This document shows, in pieces, positions 37,431 through 45,067 of a stretch of DNA of 64,000 nucleotides. The notes beneath the pieces were generated by a model that was not told the origin of the DNA, searched no databases, and saw only the letters and a program-made list of their open reading frames with translations. Each line of letters opens with the position of its first letter. Within the stretch, counting starts at the first letter, position 1. The position numbers were made by a program, and so were the translations under genes. Source of the DNA: Vibrio ouci (lineage in GTDB: Bacteria; Pseudomonadota; Gammaproteobacteria; Enterobacterales; Vibrionaceae); contig NZ_SATR01000004.1 in NCBI RefSeq assembly GCF_004551525.1, positions 1 to 64,000 of the forward strand. Direction: 5' to 3'.

Positions 37431-38198
37431 TTAGCCAATTCGAAATTCTGTTTTTTTGTATTGCTTGACCAACCAATCACCAAAGCTATCTAGAATGCCA
37501 ATCACCGAACGCTTGGCAATCACTCGACCAGACAACAAGATTCCTAAACGTTCAATTTCGATCTTCTTCTCTGGATAGTAAGTGAGGAATTGCTTTCCGC
37601 ACTCTATCGGATCATCAAACCACTGTTTATCTTTGTACATCACTAGTGAGTAACTCGCTCGCAGCAGTTTCTTAGCAATGATCTTTTGCGCCTTCACTTG
37701 GTCTTCATCTTTGTCGGTTCTTGCGATGCGATTACGGTAGACCGCGACCCAATCCTCAACGTCCATATTCCAATGTTTGGCAATCTCCCAGCTCGGCTCA
37801 TAATCGCCAAAACATTCCGAAAGATCTTCCCCGTGAACACACACAGAGCAATGACGAAGTAAGAATCCCCACGAAAGGATACCTTCAAGGCTCGCCACAT
37901 CATCCACCAGCGCCGTTTTAAATGAGACTTCCGTTACGAATGGATAGGCTATTTGAAAACGCCATTTGATCGAGTTAAATAGCGTGGTACGCATATCGCC
38001 AAAGCTGCGGTGTGTCACCACAATAACATCAATGTTGGAATGGCCAGGTCTAGCTGTCTTACGCGCCACACTGCCATACAAATACAGGCTATGCAGATTT
38101 TCGCCTAAGCCATTTTTCAGATAGCTCACGAGATCATCAATTGCTGGTTGGTAATTAGGCTGAAAGGCTTGGTTAGGATCAATCGTGGTAAGATGCAT
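37431..38198 (-). CDS. nucleotidyltransferase domain protein with altered catalytic motif
   Basis: 255 residues. NTP_transf_2-type core at about 38-62: YLYGSVARKTARPGHSNIDV. The usual pattern is GS-x10-D-x-D; here it reads N55-I-D57, so the first metal-binding Asp is Asn. The rest is helical and looks like the C-terminal part of aminoglycoside adenylyltransferase-like proteins (KKLLRASYSLVMYKD, about 183-197). Activity is doubtful without the Asp; it might bind a nucleotide without transfer. Convergent with polB. Confidence 0.72.
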   Translation of the reverse strand: MHLTTIDPNQAFQPNYQPAIDDLVSYLKNGLGENLHSLYLYGSVARKTARPGHSNIDVIVVTHRSFGDMRTTLFNSIKWRFQIAYPFVTEVSFKTALVDDVASLEGILSWGFLLRHCSVCVHGEDLSECFGDYEPSWEIAKHWNMDVEDWVAVYRNRIARTDKDEDQVKAQKIIAKKLLRASYSLVMYKDKQWFDDPIECGKQFLTYYPEKKIEIERLGILLSGRVIAKRSVIGILDSFGDWLVKQYKKTEFRIG

Positions 38199-38330
38199 CT
38201 GATTATGAACAAAAAAATGAACGGACTGTCTCTTATGTTCGCCTACAGCGATAGATGAATCAAGATATTCCTTCCTTAATTAGCTCGGTATATAATGCCG
38301 CTACTACCTAACACACGAAGGAAAATGTTC

Positions 38331-38897
38331 ATGCCAAAGGCAAGTGAGCTTAAAAAAGGTTTTGCTATCGAATCTAATGGTAAAACACTACTAATCAAAG
38401 ACATCGAAGTAACCACTCCTGGTGGTCGTGGCGGCGCTAAAATTTACAAACTGCGTTGTACTGACCTAAATACAGGTGCTCGCGTTGATGAACGCTACAA
38501 ATCTGACGATGTGCTTGAAACAGTAGATATGTTCAAGCGCGCATCTTCTTTCTCTTACGTTGATGGCGACGAGTACATCTTCATGGATAACGAAGATTAC
38601 ACTCAATACACGTTCAAGAAAGACGAAATCGAAGAAGAACTTCAGTTCATCACTGAAGAAATCAAAGGTCTTCACATCATTCTTGTTAACGGCAGCGCAG
38701 TAGGCATTGAACTACCAGCGACAGTAGAGCTAGTGATTGAAGAAACAGACCCATCAATCAAAGGTGCTTCTGCTTCAGCGCGTACTAAACCTGCTCGTTT
38801 CTCAACAGGTCTAACGGTGCAAGTACCTGAGTACATCGCTACTGGTGACCGCATCGTGATCAACACGACTGAACGCAAATACATGAGCCGCGCATAG
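38331..38897 (+). CDS. efpL: elongation factor P-like protein (YeiP, EfpL)
   Basis: 188 residues. Three-domain EF-P fold: KOW domain from 1 to 65, OB domains after it, and SARTKPARFSTGLTVQVPEYI with KYMSRA at the end, which are YeiP landmarks. It helps ribosomes at difficult sequences such as polyproline, in parallel with EF-P. The region TPGGRGGAK holds the loop equivalent to the modified lysine loop, with Arg as in YeiP. The start is the ATG 38331, eight bases after GAAGGA; in-frame ATGs at 38295 and 38325 are less likely. The yciU gene follows directly. Confidence 0.9.
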   Translation: MPKASELKKGFAIESNGKTLLIKDIEVTTPGGRGGAKIYKLRCTDLNTGARVDERYKSDDVLETVDMFKRASSFSYVDGDEYIFMDNEDYTQYTFKKDEIEEELQFITEEIKGLHIILVNGSAVGIELPATVELVIEETDPSIKGASASARTKPARFSTGLTVQVPEYIATGDRIVINTTERKYMSRA

Positions 38898-38899
38898 TG

Positions 38900-39220
38900 A
38901 TGACTGAGTTAATGTCATACGACGACGCGATTGATACCGCTTACGATATCTTTCTGGAAATGGCGCCTGATAATCTTGAGCCTGCAGACGTGATTTTGTT
39001 CACTGCGCAGTTCGATGAGCGCGGTGCGGCCGAACTTGTAGAAACCGGTGATGACTGGGCTGGACATGTTGGCTTCGATGTAGACAAAGAAGTCTATGCT
39101 GAAGTGCGTGTTGGTCTAGTGAACGAAGAAAATGACGTCCTTGATGACGTGTTTGCGAGACTGCTGATCAGCCGTGACCCAGAGCATAAGTTCTGTCACG
39201 CATTGTGGAAGCGCGATTAA
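38900..39220 (+). CDS. yciU: DUF440 dsDNA-mimic protein
   Basis: 106 residues, very acidic (ELVETGDDWAGHVGFDVDKE at about 47-66), which matches the HI1450/YciU family whose structure imitates double-stranded DNA and that has been reported to contact HU. ATG at 38900; a GTG directly before it overlaps the efpL stop, so the pair is translationally linked. It is followed by a terminator and faces the ihfA gene, which encodes another nucleoid protein. Confidence 0.87.
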   Translation: MTELMSYDDAIDTAYDIFLEMAPDNLEPADVILFTAQFDERGAAELVETGDDWAGHVGFDVDKEVYAEVRVGLVNEENDVLDDVFARLLISRDPEHKFCHALWKRD

Positions 39221-39245
39221 TTCGTTATCAAACGCTAAATACTAA

Positions 39246-39276
39246 AACACCCTAGCCTAAGCTGGGGTGTTTTTTT
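39246..39276 (+). terminator. intrinsic terminator after yciU
   Basis: ACACCC-T-AGC-CTAA-GCT-G-GGGTGT followed by TTTTTTT, 26 bases behind the stop. Confidence 0.85.
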
Positions 39277-39350
39277 ATCAGGGTATCACCGTGTTCATCA
39301 CATATGCGCTAGCAAGCAACATCGCGACTTACCAACATCGGAAACCAGAC

Positions 39351-39647
39351 TTAGTCATCGATCTTAATGTTTTCGACACGGGCTTTTAGTTTTTGCCCAG
39401 GACGGAAGGTCACTACGCGACGTGCACTGATTGGAATGTCTTCACCTGTCTTCGGGTTTCGACCTGGTCGTTCATTCTTATCACGCAGATCAAAATTCCC
39501 AAAACCAGACAGTTTTACCTGTTCGCCACTTTCAAGTGCCTTACGAATTTCTTCGAAAAACGCCTCAACCGTTTCCTTGGCATCCCGTTTACTGTATCCA
39601 AGCTTCTCAAACAGGTTCTCAGCCAAATCGGCCTTTGTGAGCGCCAT
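39351..39647 (-). CDS. ihfA: integration host factor alpha subunit
   Basis: 98 residues. HU/IHF fold: [44 protein letters not shown] split over 49-72 with the DNA-bending arm, then [17 protein letters not shown]. Forms the heterodimer with IhfB that bends DNA sharply. In many gammaproteobacteria ihfA follows pheT; here it is 20 kb away, so the operon is split. Confidence 0.96.
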   Translation of the reverse strand: MALTKADLAENLFEKLGYSKRDAKETVEAFFEEIRKALESGEQVKLSGFGNFDLRDKNERPGRNPKTGEDIPISARRVVTFRPGQKLKARVENIKIDD

Positions 39648-40256
39648 AAAACTTTCCTCAAAGCTGTGTTAAACATTGCCACCAATAGGCGGCGCCTAAA
39701 CATTTCGCCAAGCCAATCAACAACATATCGGCTTTACTTTGGAAAGTGTATGCCAAGCTTATGATTTTCGCCAACTTTTTTATTAAAAGAGCAGAGTTTA
39801 ACCACTTAAAACAACAACATAGATGCTATTTACAACAGTATTATCTAAAATTTCTGAGTAAATACCCCTTAAATATCAGAATATTAGCCCATTAGTAACA
39901 CTTAACTCAGTAGCAAAAACTAAATCCATTAACTTTTACAATTAAGCTGTTGATGTAGAAAGAGAAACAAAATCCCCCCTATTGGGTATGTGTCATTCTA
40001 AAGCAAGAGGCACAATGCTTTGATAATAATTGCATGTCGAATTGAGTCGCAAATTGCCTCTCAATCGATTTTAGCGTTCAAATTACCGCCCAGTGGCAAG
40101 GATCGTCAATTTCCTTACTCTAGATTGTTCACCTTTATCTGCTTAAATTCATCCACTTAACCTCAGCTGCTCGTAAATGGCATTGAATATGCTTTTTAAC
40201 AAGGCAAGAAGTAATACGGCAAAGTTTCGACACTGCTAGACGTTAAGGGGTACATT
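39648..40256. other. 609-base intergenic region between ihfA and the 40257 gene
   Basis: Holds the divergent promoters of ihfA and the 73-codon gene. AGAGGCA (40006-40012) and TGCCTCT (40055-40061) are inverted copies enclosing 42 bases, without a T-run behind them. Nothing else is supported. A small RNA is possible in a gap of this length but there is no terminator-like structure to anchor it. Confidence 0.35.
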
Positions 40257-40478
40257 ATGGAAGTTCAACGTCATACCTACTACCGACTCATTCACCATGG
40301 AATTAAGAGTCTACTCGTTGACCGAATTGGCCATTTTACCGAGTTGGAATATCACGAATATTTAAATGGCATGACGGGTAAATCCTGTTGTTTTGCCATG
40401 AGCGATGACGAACTCAGATTTACTGTTGATAGCCTACGTAGTGAAGGATACTTGGAGGACTTAAAGCACGTTATTTAA
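40257..40478 (+). CDS. small conserved hypothetical protein
   Basis: 73 residues. Ribosome site AAGGGG eight bases before the ATG. The protein is charged, with two helical segments: KSLLVDRIGHFTELEYHEYL at about 17-36 and DELRFTVDSLRSEGYLEDL near 51-69. It contains two adjacent Cys (SCC, 43-45). No known domain. Standing alone downstream of the ihfA spacer. The clean start and acidic composition make it a likely real gene. Confidence 0.6.
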   Translation: MEVQRHTYYRLIHHGIKSLLVDRIGHFTELEYHEYLNGMTGKSCCFAMSDDELRFTVDSLRSEGYLEDLKHVI

Positions 40479-40579
40479 CGTCAAGTTCCTAGAGTATTGT
40501 TAGAGTTACGTGAAGCGCTTTGTCAATGACGTATATTTCGTTAGACTGAGCGCAATTTCGTCTCATAAAAATTAACGCA

Positions 40580-41131
40580 ATGAAACAACTGCTCGACTTT
40601 ATCCCTCTGATTATCTTTTTTGCCTTATACAAGCTGCAAGATATCTATGTCGCAACCGGTGCACTGATCATTGCGTCTGCGATCCAAATCGCTATCACCT
40701 ATGTCATCTATAAAAAAGTCGAAAAGATGCAACTTATCACTTTTCTGATGGTAGCCATTTTTGGTGGTATGACGATATTCCTGCACGATGATAACTTCAT
40801 TAAATGGAAAGTCACCATTATCTACACTCTATTCGCATTTGGCCTCGCGATAAGCCATCTAATGGGTAAGTCGGCAATAAAAGGAATGCTGGGTAAAGAG
40901 ATGAGTCTACCAGAGCGTGTCTGGGCCAAAATAACTTGGGCTTGGGTGATTTTCTTCTCATTGTGTGCGGGCCTCAATATTTACGTCGCCTTCCAGCTCC
41001 CACTTGATGTCTGGGTGAACTTCAAAGTGTTTGGTTTGCTCGCCGCTACGTTCGGTTTCACTCTATTGACGGGTATTTACATCTATAAGTACCTGCCAAA
41101 AGATGACAATAAGGCAAGCCCTAGCGAATAG
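40580..41131 (+). CDS. yciB: inner membrane protein, septation protein A family
   Basis: 183 residues with five or six membrane spans and family markers [20 protein letters not shown] (6-25), [20 protein letters not shown] (59-78), and [17 protein letters not shown] (113-129). YciB interacts with the division and elongation machinery and affects envelope stability. Next to yciA and yciI as in many gammaproteobacteria, but separated from yciA by a terminator. Confidence 0.93.
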   Translation: MKQLLDFIPLIIFFALYKLQDIYVATGALIIASAIQIAITYVIYKKVEKMQLITFLMVAIFGGMTIFLHDDNFIKWKVTIIYTLFAFGLAISHLMGKSAIKGMLGKEMSLPERVWAKITWAWVIFFSLCAGLNIYVAFQLPLDVWVNFKVFGLLAATFGFTLLTGIYIYKYLPKDDNKASPSE

Positions 41132-41161
41132 CGCGCCTGTTTTGCTACAATGCCCTTTTTC

Positions 41162-41190
41162 CAGCGACCTCTTTGGTCGCTGTTTTGTTT
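41162..41190 (+). terminator. intrinsic terminator between yciB and yciA
   Basis: CAGCGACC-TCTTT-GGTCGCTG followed by TTTTGTTT, 31 bases behind the yciB stop and 28 bases before the yciA start. Confidence 0.8.
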
Positions 41191-41217
41191 GTACCGGATG
41201 TCACAAAGAGCCACGCA

Positions 41218-41598
41218 ATGAATACACCTAAAGGCCAACTTCTTCTAAGAACTCTCGCAATGCCCGCTGATACTAACGCTAATGGCGATATCTTCGGCGG
41301 ATGGATCATGTCACAACTCGATTTAGCTGGCGGTATACTGGCCAAAGAAATTTCGTCCGGTCGTATCGTTACTGTGTCTGTTTCAAGCATTACCTTTAAA
41401 AAGCCAGTACGTGTGGGTGATGTTGTATGTTGCTATGGCGAATGTACCCGCATCGGTCGTACATCAATGAGTATTGATCTAGAGGTTTGGGTTAAGCCAG
41501 TGAAAGAACATGGCTTAGAAGACCGCTTTATGGTCTGTGATGCCACTTTCAATTACGTTGCGATTGATTCTGACGGTAAACCTCGTCCAATCAAGTAA
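41218..41598 (+). CDS. yciA: acyl-CoA thioesterase
   Basis: 126 residues. Hotdog-fold YciA: TLAMPADTNANGDIFGGWIM with the catalytic Asp in the NANGDIFGGW motif, then TVSVSSITFKKPVRVGDVV. Hydrolyses a wide range of acyl-CoAs. The start is the ATG 41218 after AAAGAG; an upstream ATG at 41173 would start inside the terminator and is rejected. Confidence 0.92.
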   Translation: MNTPKGQLLLRTLAMPADTNANGDIFGGWIMSQLDLAGGILAKEISSGRIVTVSVSSITFKKPVRVGDVVCCYGECTRIGRTSMSIDLEVWVKPVKEHGLEDRFMVCDATFNYVAIDSDGKPRPIK

Positions 41599-41702
41599 GC
41601 AATGGCAGAAGTCTAATATCTCTATTTCAAGGCTTTAAATTAGCTTGATTTCAGGTAGAGTAATTGAACTCTGTTACATTCTTCATATAAGGACATCTGA
41701 AC

Positions 41703-41999
41703 ATGTGGTACGTCATCTTTTCACAAGACGTTGAAAACTCATTAGAAAAGCGCCTAAGCGTTCGCCCTGCACACTTAGAGCGTCTGCAAGCACTGCAAAA
41801 TGAGGGACGACTGTTAACCGCTGGACCAATGCCTGCTATCGACTCAGATAACCCGGGAGAAGCTGGCTTTACTGGCTCTACGGTTATTGCTGAGTTTGAC
41901 TCCCTTGAACAAGCGCAAACTTGGGCCGATGCCGACCCATATATTGAAGCGGGTGTTTACGAAAAAGTCATCGTTAAACCATTTAAGAAAGTATTTTAA
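41703..41999 (+). CDS. yciI: YciI family protein
   Basis: 98 residues, ferredoxin-like fold: [23 protein letters not shown], with the conserved His-Leu-Arg/Asp region, [11 protein letters not shown], and [19 protein letters not shown]. Family members are small enzymes or binding proteins of unsettled function. The 3' end is five bases from the lipoprotein gene, which suggests co-transcription. Confidence 0.9.
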   Translation: MWYVIFSQDVENSLEKRLSVRPAHLERLQALQNEGRLLTAGPMPAIDSDNPGEAGFTGSTVIAEFDSLEQAQTWADADPYIEAGVYEKVIVKPFKKVF

Positions 42000-42004
42000 T
42001 CACT

Positions 42005-42409
42005 ATGATACGAGTAAAATCGCTTACTTTGCTGACTCTTGCTGGCATTCTAGCTGGCTGTTCATCTGCAACCGCAGAGAAGCAAAGACACCTTGAAATG
42101 CTCGCCGACAGTCGAGCAAACCTGCTGGCATCAGAGTTACCTTTGGAACACGGGCCGCTTTCTATCATGAGAGCAAGCTCGAAGGGGACGACCATTGAGA
42201 TGATGATGGTGTACAACCAAGACGCTCCAGGTGCGAAGCCAACAGCGCAAGTGCTAAAGCAAAGCGTTCACACCTATTGCACCAACCCAGCGACAAAGAA
42301 TAACCTTGAAGTGGGGTTAAGCTATCGAATTAAGATTCGTAACAGCCGCGGCCAGCTAATGGCGGATGAATTGATCACGCACGAGCGCTGCACCAATTCA
42401 GCAAACTAA
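42005..42409 (+). CDS. lipoprotein resembling the type II secretion pilotin AspS
   Basis: 134 residues. Signal peptide with lipobox ILAGC (Cys at residue 19) and Ser-Ser at +2/+3, favouring the outer membrane. The mature region reads SRANLLASELPLEHGPLSIM, IEMMMVYN, SVHTYCTNPATKNNLEVGLS and ends LITHERC. The Cys of YCTNP and the terminal HERC could form a disulfide. This pattern matches my memory of AspS (VC1703 family), the pilotin that carries secretin GspD to the outer membrane in Vibrio. The link to the lipase at 57.7 kb, a T2SS-type cargo, fits. The identity is not certain. Confidence 0.6.
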   Translation: MIRVKSLTLLTLAGILAGCSSATAEKQRHLEMLADSRANLLASELPLEHGPLSIMRASSKGTTIEMMMVYNQDAPGAKPTAQVLKQSVHTYCTNPATKNNLEVGLSYRIKIRNSRGQLMADELITHERCTNSAN

Positions 42410-42433
42410 TCGTTTTACCTTCACAATATTCAA

Positions 42434-42457
42434 AGCCTCGCTATGCGAGGTTTTTTT
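42434..42457 (+). terminator. intrinsic terminator behind the pilotin-like gene
   Basis: CCTCG-CTATG-CGAGG followed by TTTTTTT, 26 bases behind the stop. Confidence 0.85.
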
Positions 42458-42618
42458 ATTCCCCCACTCCGATACAACGACTTGCTCTACCTTACAAGTC
42501 GGCATATGATAAAACCATCACCCATATCTAAGACCTTGACTATAATTGCAATGTCTCAGCCTATGGGTGAGCAATGACTCTCAAATGGGTAAACGGAAAA
42601 ATCCTCGGAGCTATAACT

Positions 42619-43179
42619 ATGAAAAAAATTCTTACTGCAGTGGCTATTGCAACAGCATTCGCATCTTCAGTCGCTGTTGCTTCAACGCCGGTTATGTTTT
42701 CTTCTATTAATAATTTCAACGCACCTGATAACTCAGCGGTAGGCGGTGTTCGTCTTGCAGCCCTACACGGTAAAGTGAATACGTTAAAAGGTGTCGATTT
42801 TGCGATTGTTGGCATGTCAGAATCAGACGTGACAACAGGTGTTAACTTTGGTCTTTTCCTTGGTGCATCAAAAATCAATCAAGAGATGACCGGTGCGTCA
42901 CTCGGCCTATTCAACTGGAACGAAGGCCAAACCACAGGGGTTAACCTAGGCGCAGTTAACGTGACTAACGATGTGAAAGGCGCAAACGTCAGCTTTGTGA
43001 ACTACTCAGAAGGTAACACTATGGTTGATGTAGGTGCAGTTAACCTTTCAAGTGAATCAACCGTTCAAGTTGGCTTCTTCAACAAAACAGCCAAAATTGA
43101 AGGTGTGCAGGTTGGCCTTATCAACTGTGCTGACAATGGCTTTCTGCCATGCTTCCCTATTGTAAACTTTGCTAAGTAA
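42619..43179 (+). CDS. exported protein with glycine-asparagine repeats
   Basis: 186 residues. The start ATG 42619 follows CGGAG and opens a clear signal peptide, MKKILTAVAIATAFASSVAV, cleaved near residue 22. After about residue 70 the sequence consists of about seven units of 13-18 residues with G-V/A-x-x-G-x-x-N, such as GVNLGAVNVTNDV and GVQVGLINCADNG. The pattern resembles surface-repeat proteins of the LA_2272 type, which form beta-helix-like stacks. Two Cys near the end may close the fold (NCADNG and LPCFP). The location could be periplasm or surface; function unknown. An in-frame ATG 45 bases upstream is rejected because it would hide the signal peptide. Confidence 0.75.
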   Translation: MKKILTAVAIATAFASSVAVASTPVMFSSINNFNAPDNSAVGGVRLAALHGKVNTLKGVDFAIVGMSESDVTTGVNFGLFLGASKINQEMTGASLGLFNWNEGQTTGVNLGAVNVTNDVKGANVSFVNYSEGNTMVDVGAVNLSSESTVQVGFFNKTAKIEGVQVGLINCADNGFLPCFPIVNFAK

Positions 43180-43203
43180 TACTTGGTTTAAGTCTCCAAT
43201 ACT

Positions 43204-43229
43204 AAGGCCTCGCAATGCGGGGCCTTTTT
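43204..43229 (+). terminator. intrinsic terminator behind the repeat protein gene
   Basis: AAGGCC-T-CGC-AAT-GCG-G-GGCCTT followed by TTTTG. Confidence 0.85.
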
Positions 43230-43478
43230 GTATCTGCGCTCTCACCCAGTGAGTGTTAACTTTTTCGGTATCCAGCAAAGTATCTATGAATTTTTTATTT
43301 CAACTGCTTTGCTGCCTTAACTAACAAGAAAGCCATTGAATCAAGCACCTACCCAACCTAACAAATCAATGCCATCGCAAATGAATTCTATCCTGACTAT
43401 TTTCTGACTATTTTTTAACCAAGATCAATTGACGTAGGTCACATAGACTTCTAACTTTTCATATTAGTGTCATAGCCA
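43230..43478. other. 249-base gap before the 73-codon gene
   Basis: No supportable gene. ATTTTCTGACTATTTTTTAACCAAG near 43397 contains the short direct repeat CTGACTATTTT. A promoter for 43493 must lie here; a -10 like CATATT (43458-43463) is possible. Confidence 0.3.
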
Positions 43479-43492
43479 AGGAGGTCCACCAA

Positions 43493-43714
43493 ATGAAACG
43501 TGCTAGCAATTCATACCGTCTGCAGTTAATTAAGGAAGTCGCCACTCGTCAGCAGCGGCTTAAAGGTGGCGATCCCATGGCAAGTCATATCCAACATCTG
43601 TTGGATGATAAAGGGCACGATGACTCAAAAAGCGAATTGAACCACCGCTTTTCCGGCACTCACTTTGATGAACACGCCGGTGGTTGGGTCAGTGATCACT
43701 GGGGCCCTAAATAA
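43493..43714 (+). CDS. small conserved hypothetical protein
   Basis: 73 residues. A full AAGGAGG ribosome site (43479-43485) precedes the ATG. N-terminal basic helix MKRASNSYRLQLIKEVATRQ, then an acidic, His-rich C-terminal half (LLDDKGHDDSKSELNHRFSG) with no membrane segment. No family is recognised. Convergent with the DUF1289 pair, one base apart. Confidence 0.6.
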   Translation: MKRASNSYRLQLIKEVATRQQRLKGGDPMASHIQHLLDDKGHDDSKSELNHRFSGTHFDEHAGGWVSDHWGPK

Positions 43715-43715
43715 G

Positions 43716-43934
43716 CTAGCGCGGATCGACAATGATTGAGAGAGAGTCGCTATCAAGTCTAGTCAGTATCTCTCTCTGTTCTACTTCAGATAGCTGATAC
43801 CAACGGTACCTTTCTTGGCGCGTTCTTCCGCAGCCAATACAAAGGCCATTGCTGTCAGCTTGGCATAGACCGACACAGGGGTTTGTCGGTTGACATCTCA
43901 CATCCATATAACACCTCAATATACAATGCGACAT
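43716..43934 (-). CDS. DUF1289 family protein A
   Basis: 72 residues with the four-Cys DUF1289 signature NPCVGLCQADSNGLCIGCGR at 18-37, then TRQERYRWYQLS. The Cys spacing looks like a small zinc or Fe-S binding knuckle. Function unknown. A start at the internal Met10 is possible, since the first nine residues are weakly conserved in style. Second gene of a tandem pair. Confidence 0.82.
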   Translation of the reverse strand: MSHCILRCYMDVRCQPTNPCVGLCQADSNGLCIGCGRTRQERYRWYQLSEVEQREILTRLDSDSLSIIVDPR

Positions 43935-43979
43935 AGTTATTGTATGGGATGTAAATGTTGAAATGTCAAGGAGTTAACT

Positions 43980-44240
43980 CTAAAACAAGTCTTGTTGCGG
44001 GTCTGAATCAGGTGCATTTACACCTATGTCCCCAGGCGATCTGCGGTGTTTACGGATATATCGTTGGCGACAAAGCTTAATCACATGTAGTTGCTGGGCA
44101 GGCGTCATATTGAGCCAATTGAAGCGCTCTTCGCGTTTGCGCATACAGCCCTGACAGTAGCCTTTTTCGTCTACTGTACAAATGCCCACGCACGGACTAG
44201 GGACAATGAAAAACTCTAGTTGCTCCAAAAGATGACTCAC
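43980..44240 (-). CDS. DUF1289 family protein B
   Basis: 86 residues, signature PSPCVGICTVDEKGYCQGCM, then RKREERFNWLNMTPAQQLHV. It differs from its neighbour in the last Cys-following residue (CM rather than CG) and has a basic C-terminal tail. 45 bases separate the pair, both minus strand, so they are probably co-transcribed and arose by duplication. Confidence 0.82.
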   Translation of the reverse strand: MSHLLEQLEFFIVPSPCVGICTVDEKGYCQGCMRKREERFNWLNMTPAQQLHVIKLCRQRYIRKHRRSPGDIGVNAPDSDPQQDLF

Positions 44241-44422
44241 CTATTAATGTGCCACTCATCTACTTTATGTGAACTATAAGTAGATGTTTATCAATAAGTT
44301 CCAATATGTGATTTAGTCCAAACTATGACTTAGAGCTGACAAAAACAGTGTTTTATTATCTATACTGCTCTCATCAGGCCTAGCAACAGGCTTACCTATC
44401 TACTTATTGGAGTTGATCTATT

Positions 44423-44869
44423 ATGAAGCTTAGTCCAAAAACGTTACTTGCAGCAATTGCCCTTCCTTTTGTTGTAACAGCATGTGCAAGCAATGGTGAC
44501 GATGTGAAACAAATTACAGCTCAAGATCTACAGCACCACAACTGGGAGCTTGTGAGCATCGACGGTAAAGACATTGTTCTTGAAGGCCGTCAGACTGCCC
44601 CTCGCCTAGAAGTTGGTGAAAAAATGACAGCAAATGGTAACGCTGGTTGTAACAACTTCTTTGGCCAAGCAGAGCTAAAAGACAACCAATTCCGCATTGA
44701 AAAAATGGGTATGACGATGAAAATGTGTGTCGGCGACGTAATGGACGTTGAACAAGCTTTCTCTCAAACTCTGTCAGATTGGAGTGATATGACTCTAACT
44801 AAAGACGCAATGGTTCTTAAGAATGACGTTCATACGCTAACGTTCAAACTTAATGACTGGAAGAACTAA
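44423..44869 (+). CDS. META domain lipoprotein, HslJ-like
   Basis: 148 residues. Signal peptide with lipobox VTAC (Cys21). The META/DUF306 domain contains HHNWELVSIDGKDIVLEGRQ, ANGNAGCNNFFGQAEL and a region MKMCVGDVMDVEQAF. HslJ of E. coli is a heat-inducible outer membrane lipoprotein linked to novobiocin tolerance. Two extra Cys (GCNN and MKMC) may bond. The gene is divergent from the DUF1289 pair. Confidence 0.85.
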   Translation: MKLSPKTLLAAIALPFVVTACASNGDDVKQITAQDLQHHNWELVSIDGKDIVLEGRQTAPRLEVGEKMTANGNAGCNNFFGQAELKDNQFRIEKMGMTMKMCVGDVMDVEQAFSQTLSDWSDMTLTKDAMVLKNDVHTLTFKLNDWKN

Positions 44870-44890
44870 TCGGTTCTCCCTTTGATTTGA

Positions 44891-44918
44891 AAAAAGCAGC
44901 TCTCGAGCTGCTTTTTTT
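44891..44918 (+). terminator. bidirectional intrinsic terminator behind the META gene
   Basis: GCAGCT-CTCG-AGCTGC flanked by A5 and T7, 22 bases behind the stop. Confidence 0.88.
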
Positions 44919-45067
44919 GTTTTTGAGGCCTAATTTTCATACAACCCGTCAACAAACATATCAAATAGTTAATAAATCAGACTTTTTTCAGTCATAATGA
45001 ATGAATAATTGGATTGCTCCGGTCTATCACACTGACCGTCACAACTATTCAACGAACAGGGACTATT

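Noticed and set aside
40006..40061. Inverted repeat as evidence of a small RNA
   Set aside because: There is no T-run behind it and no promoter in front that can be supported.
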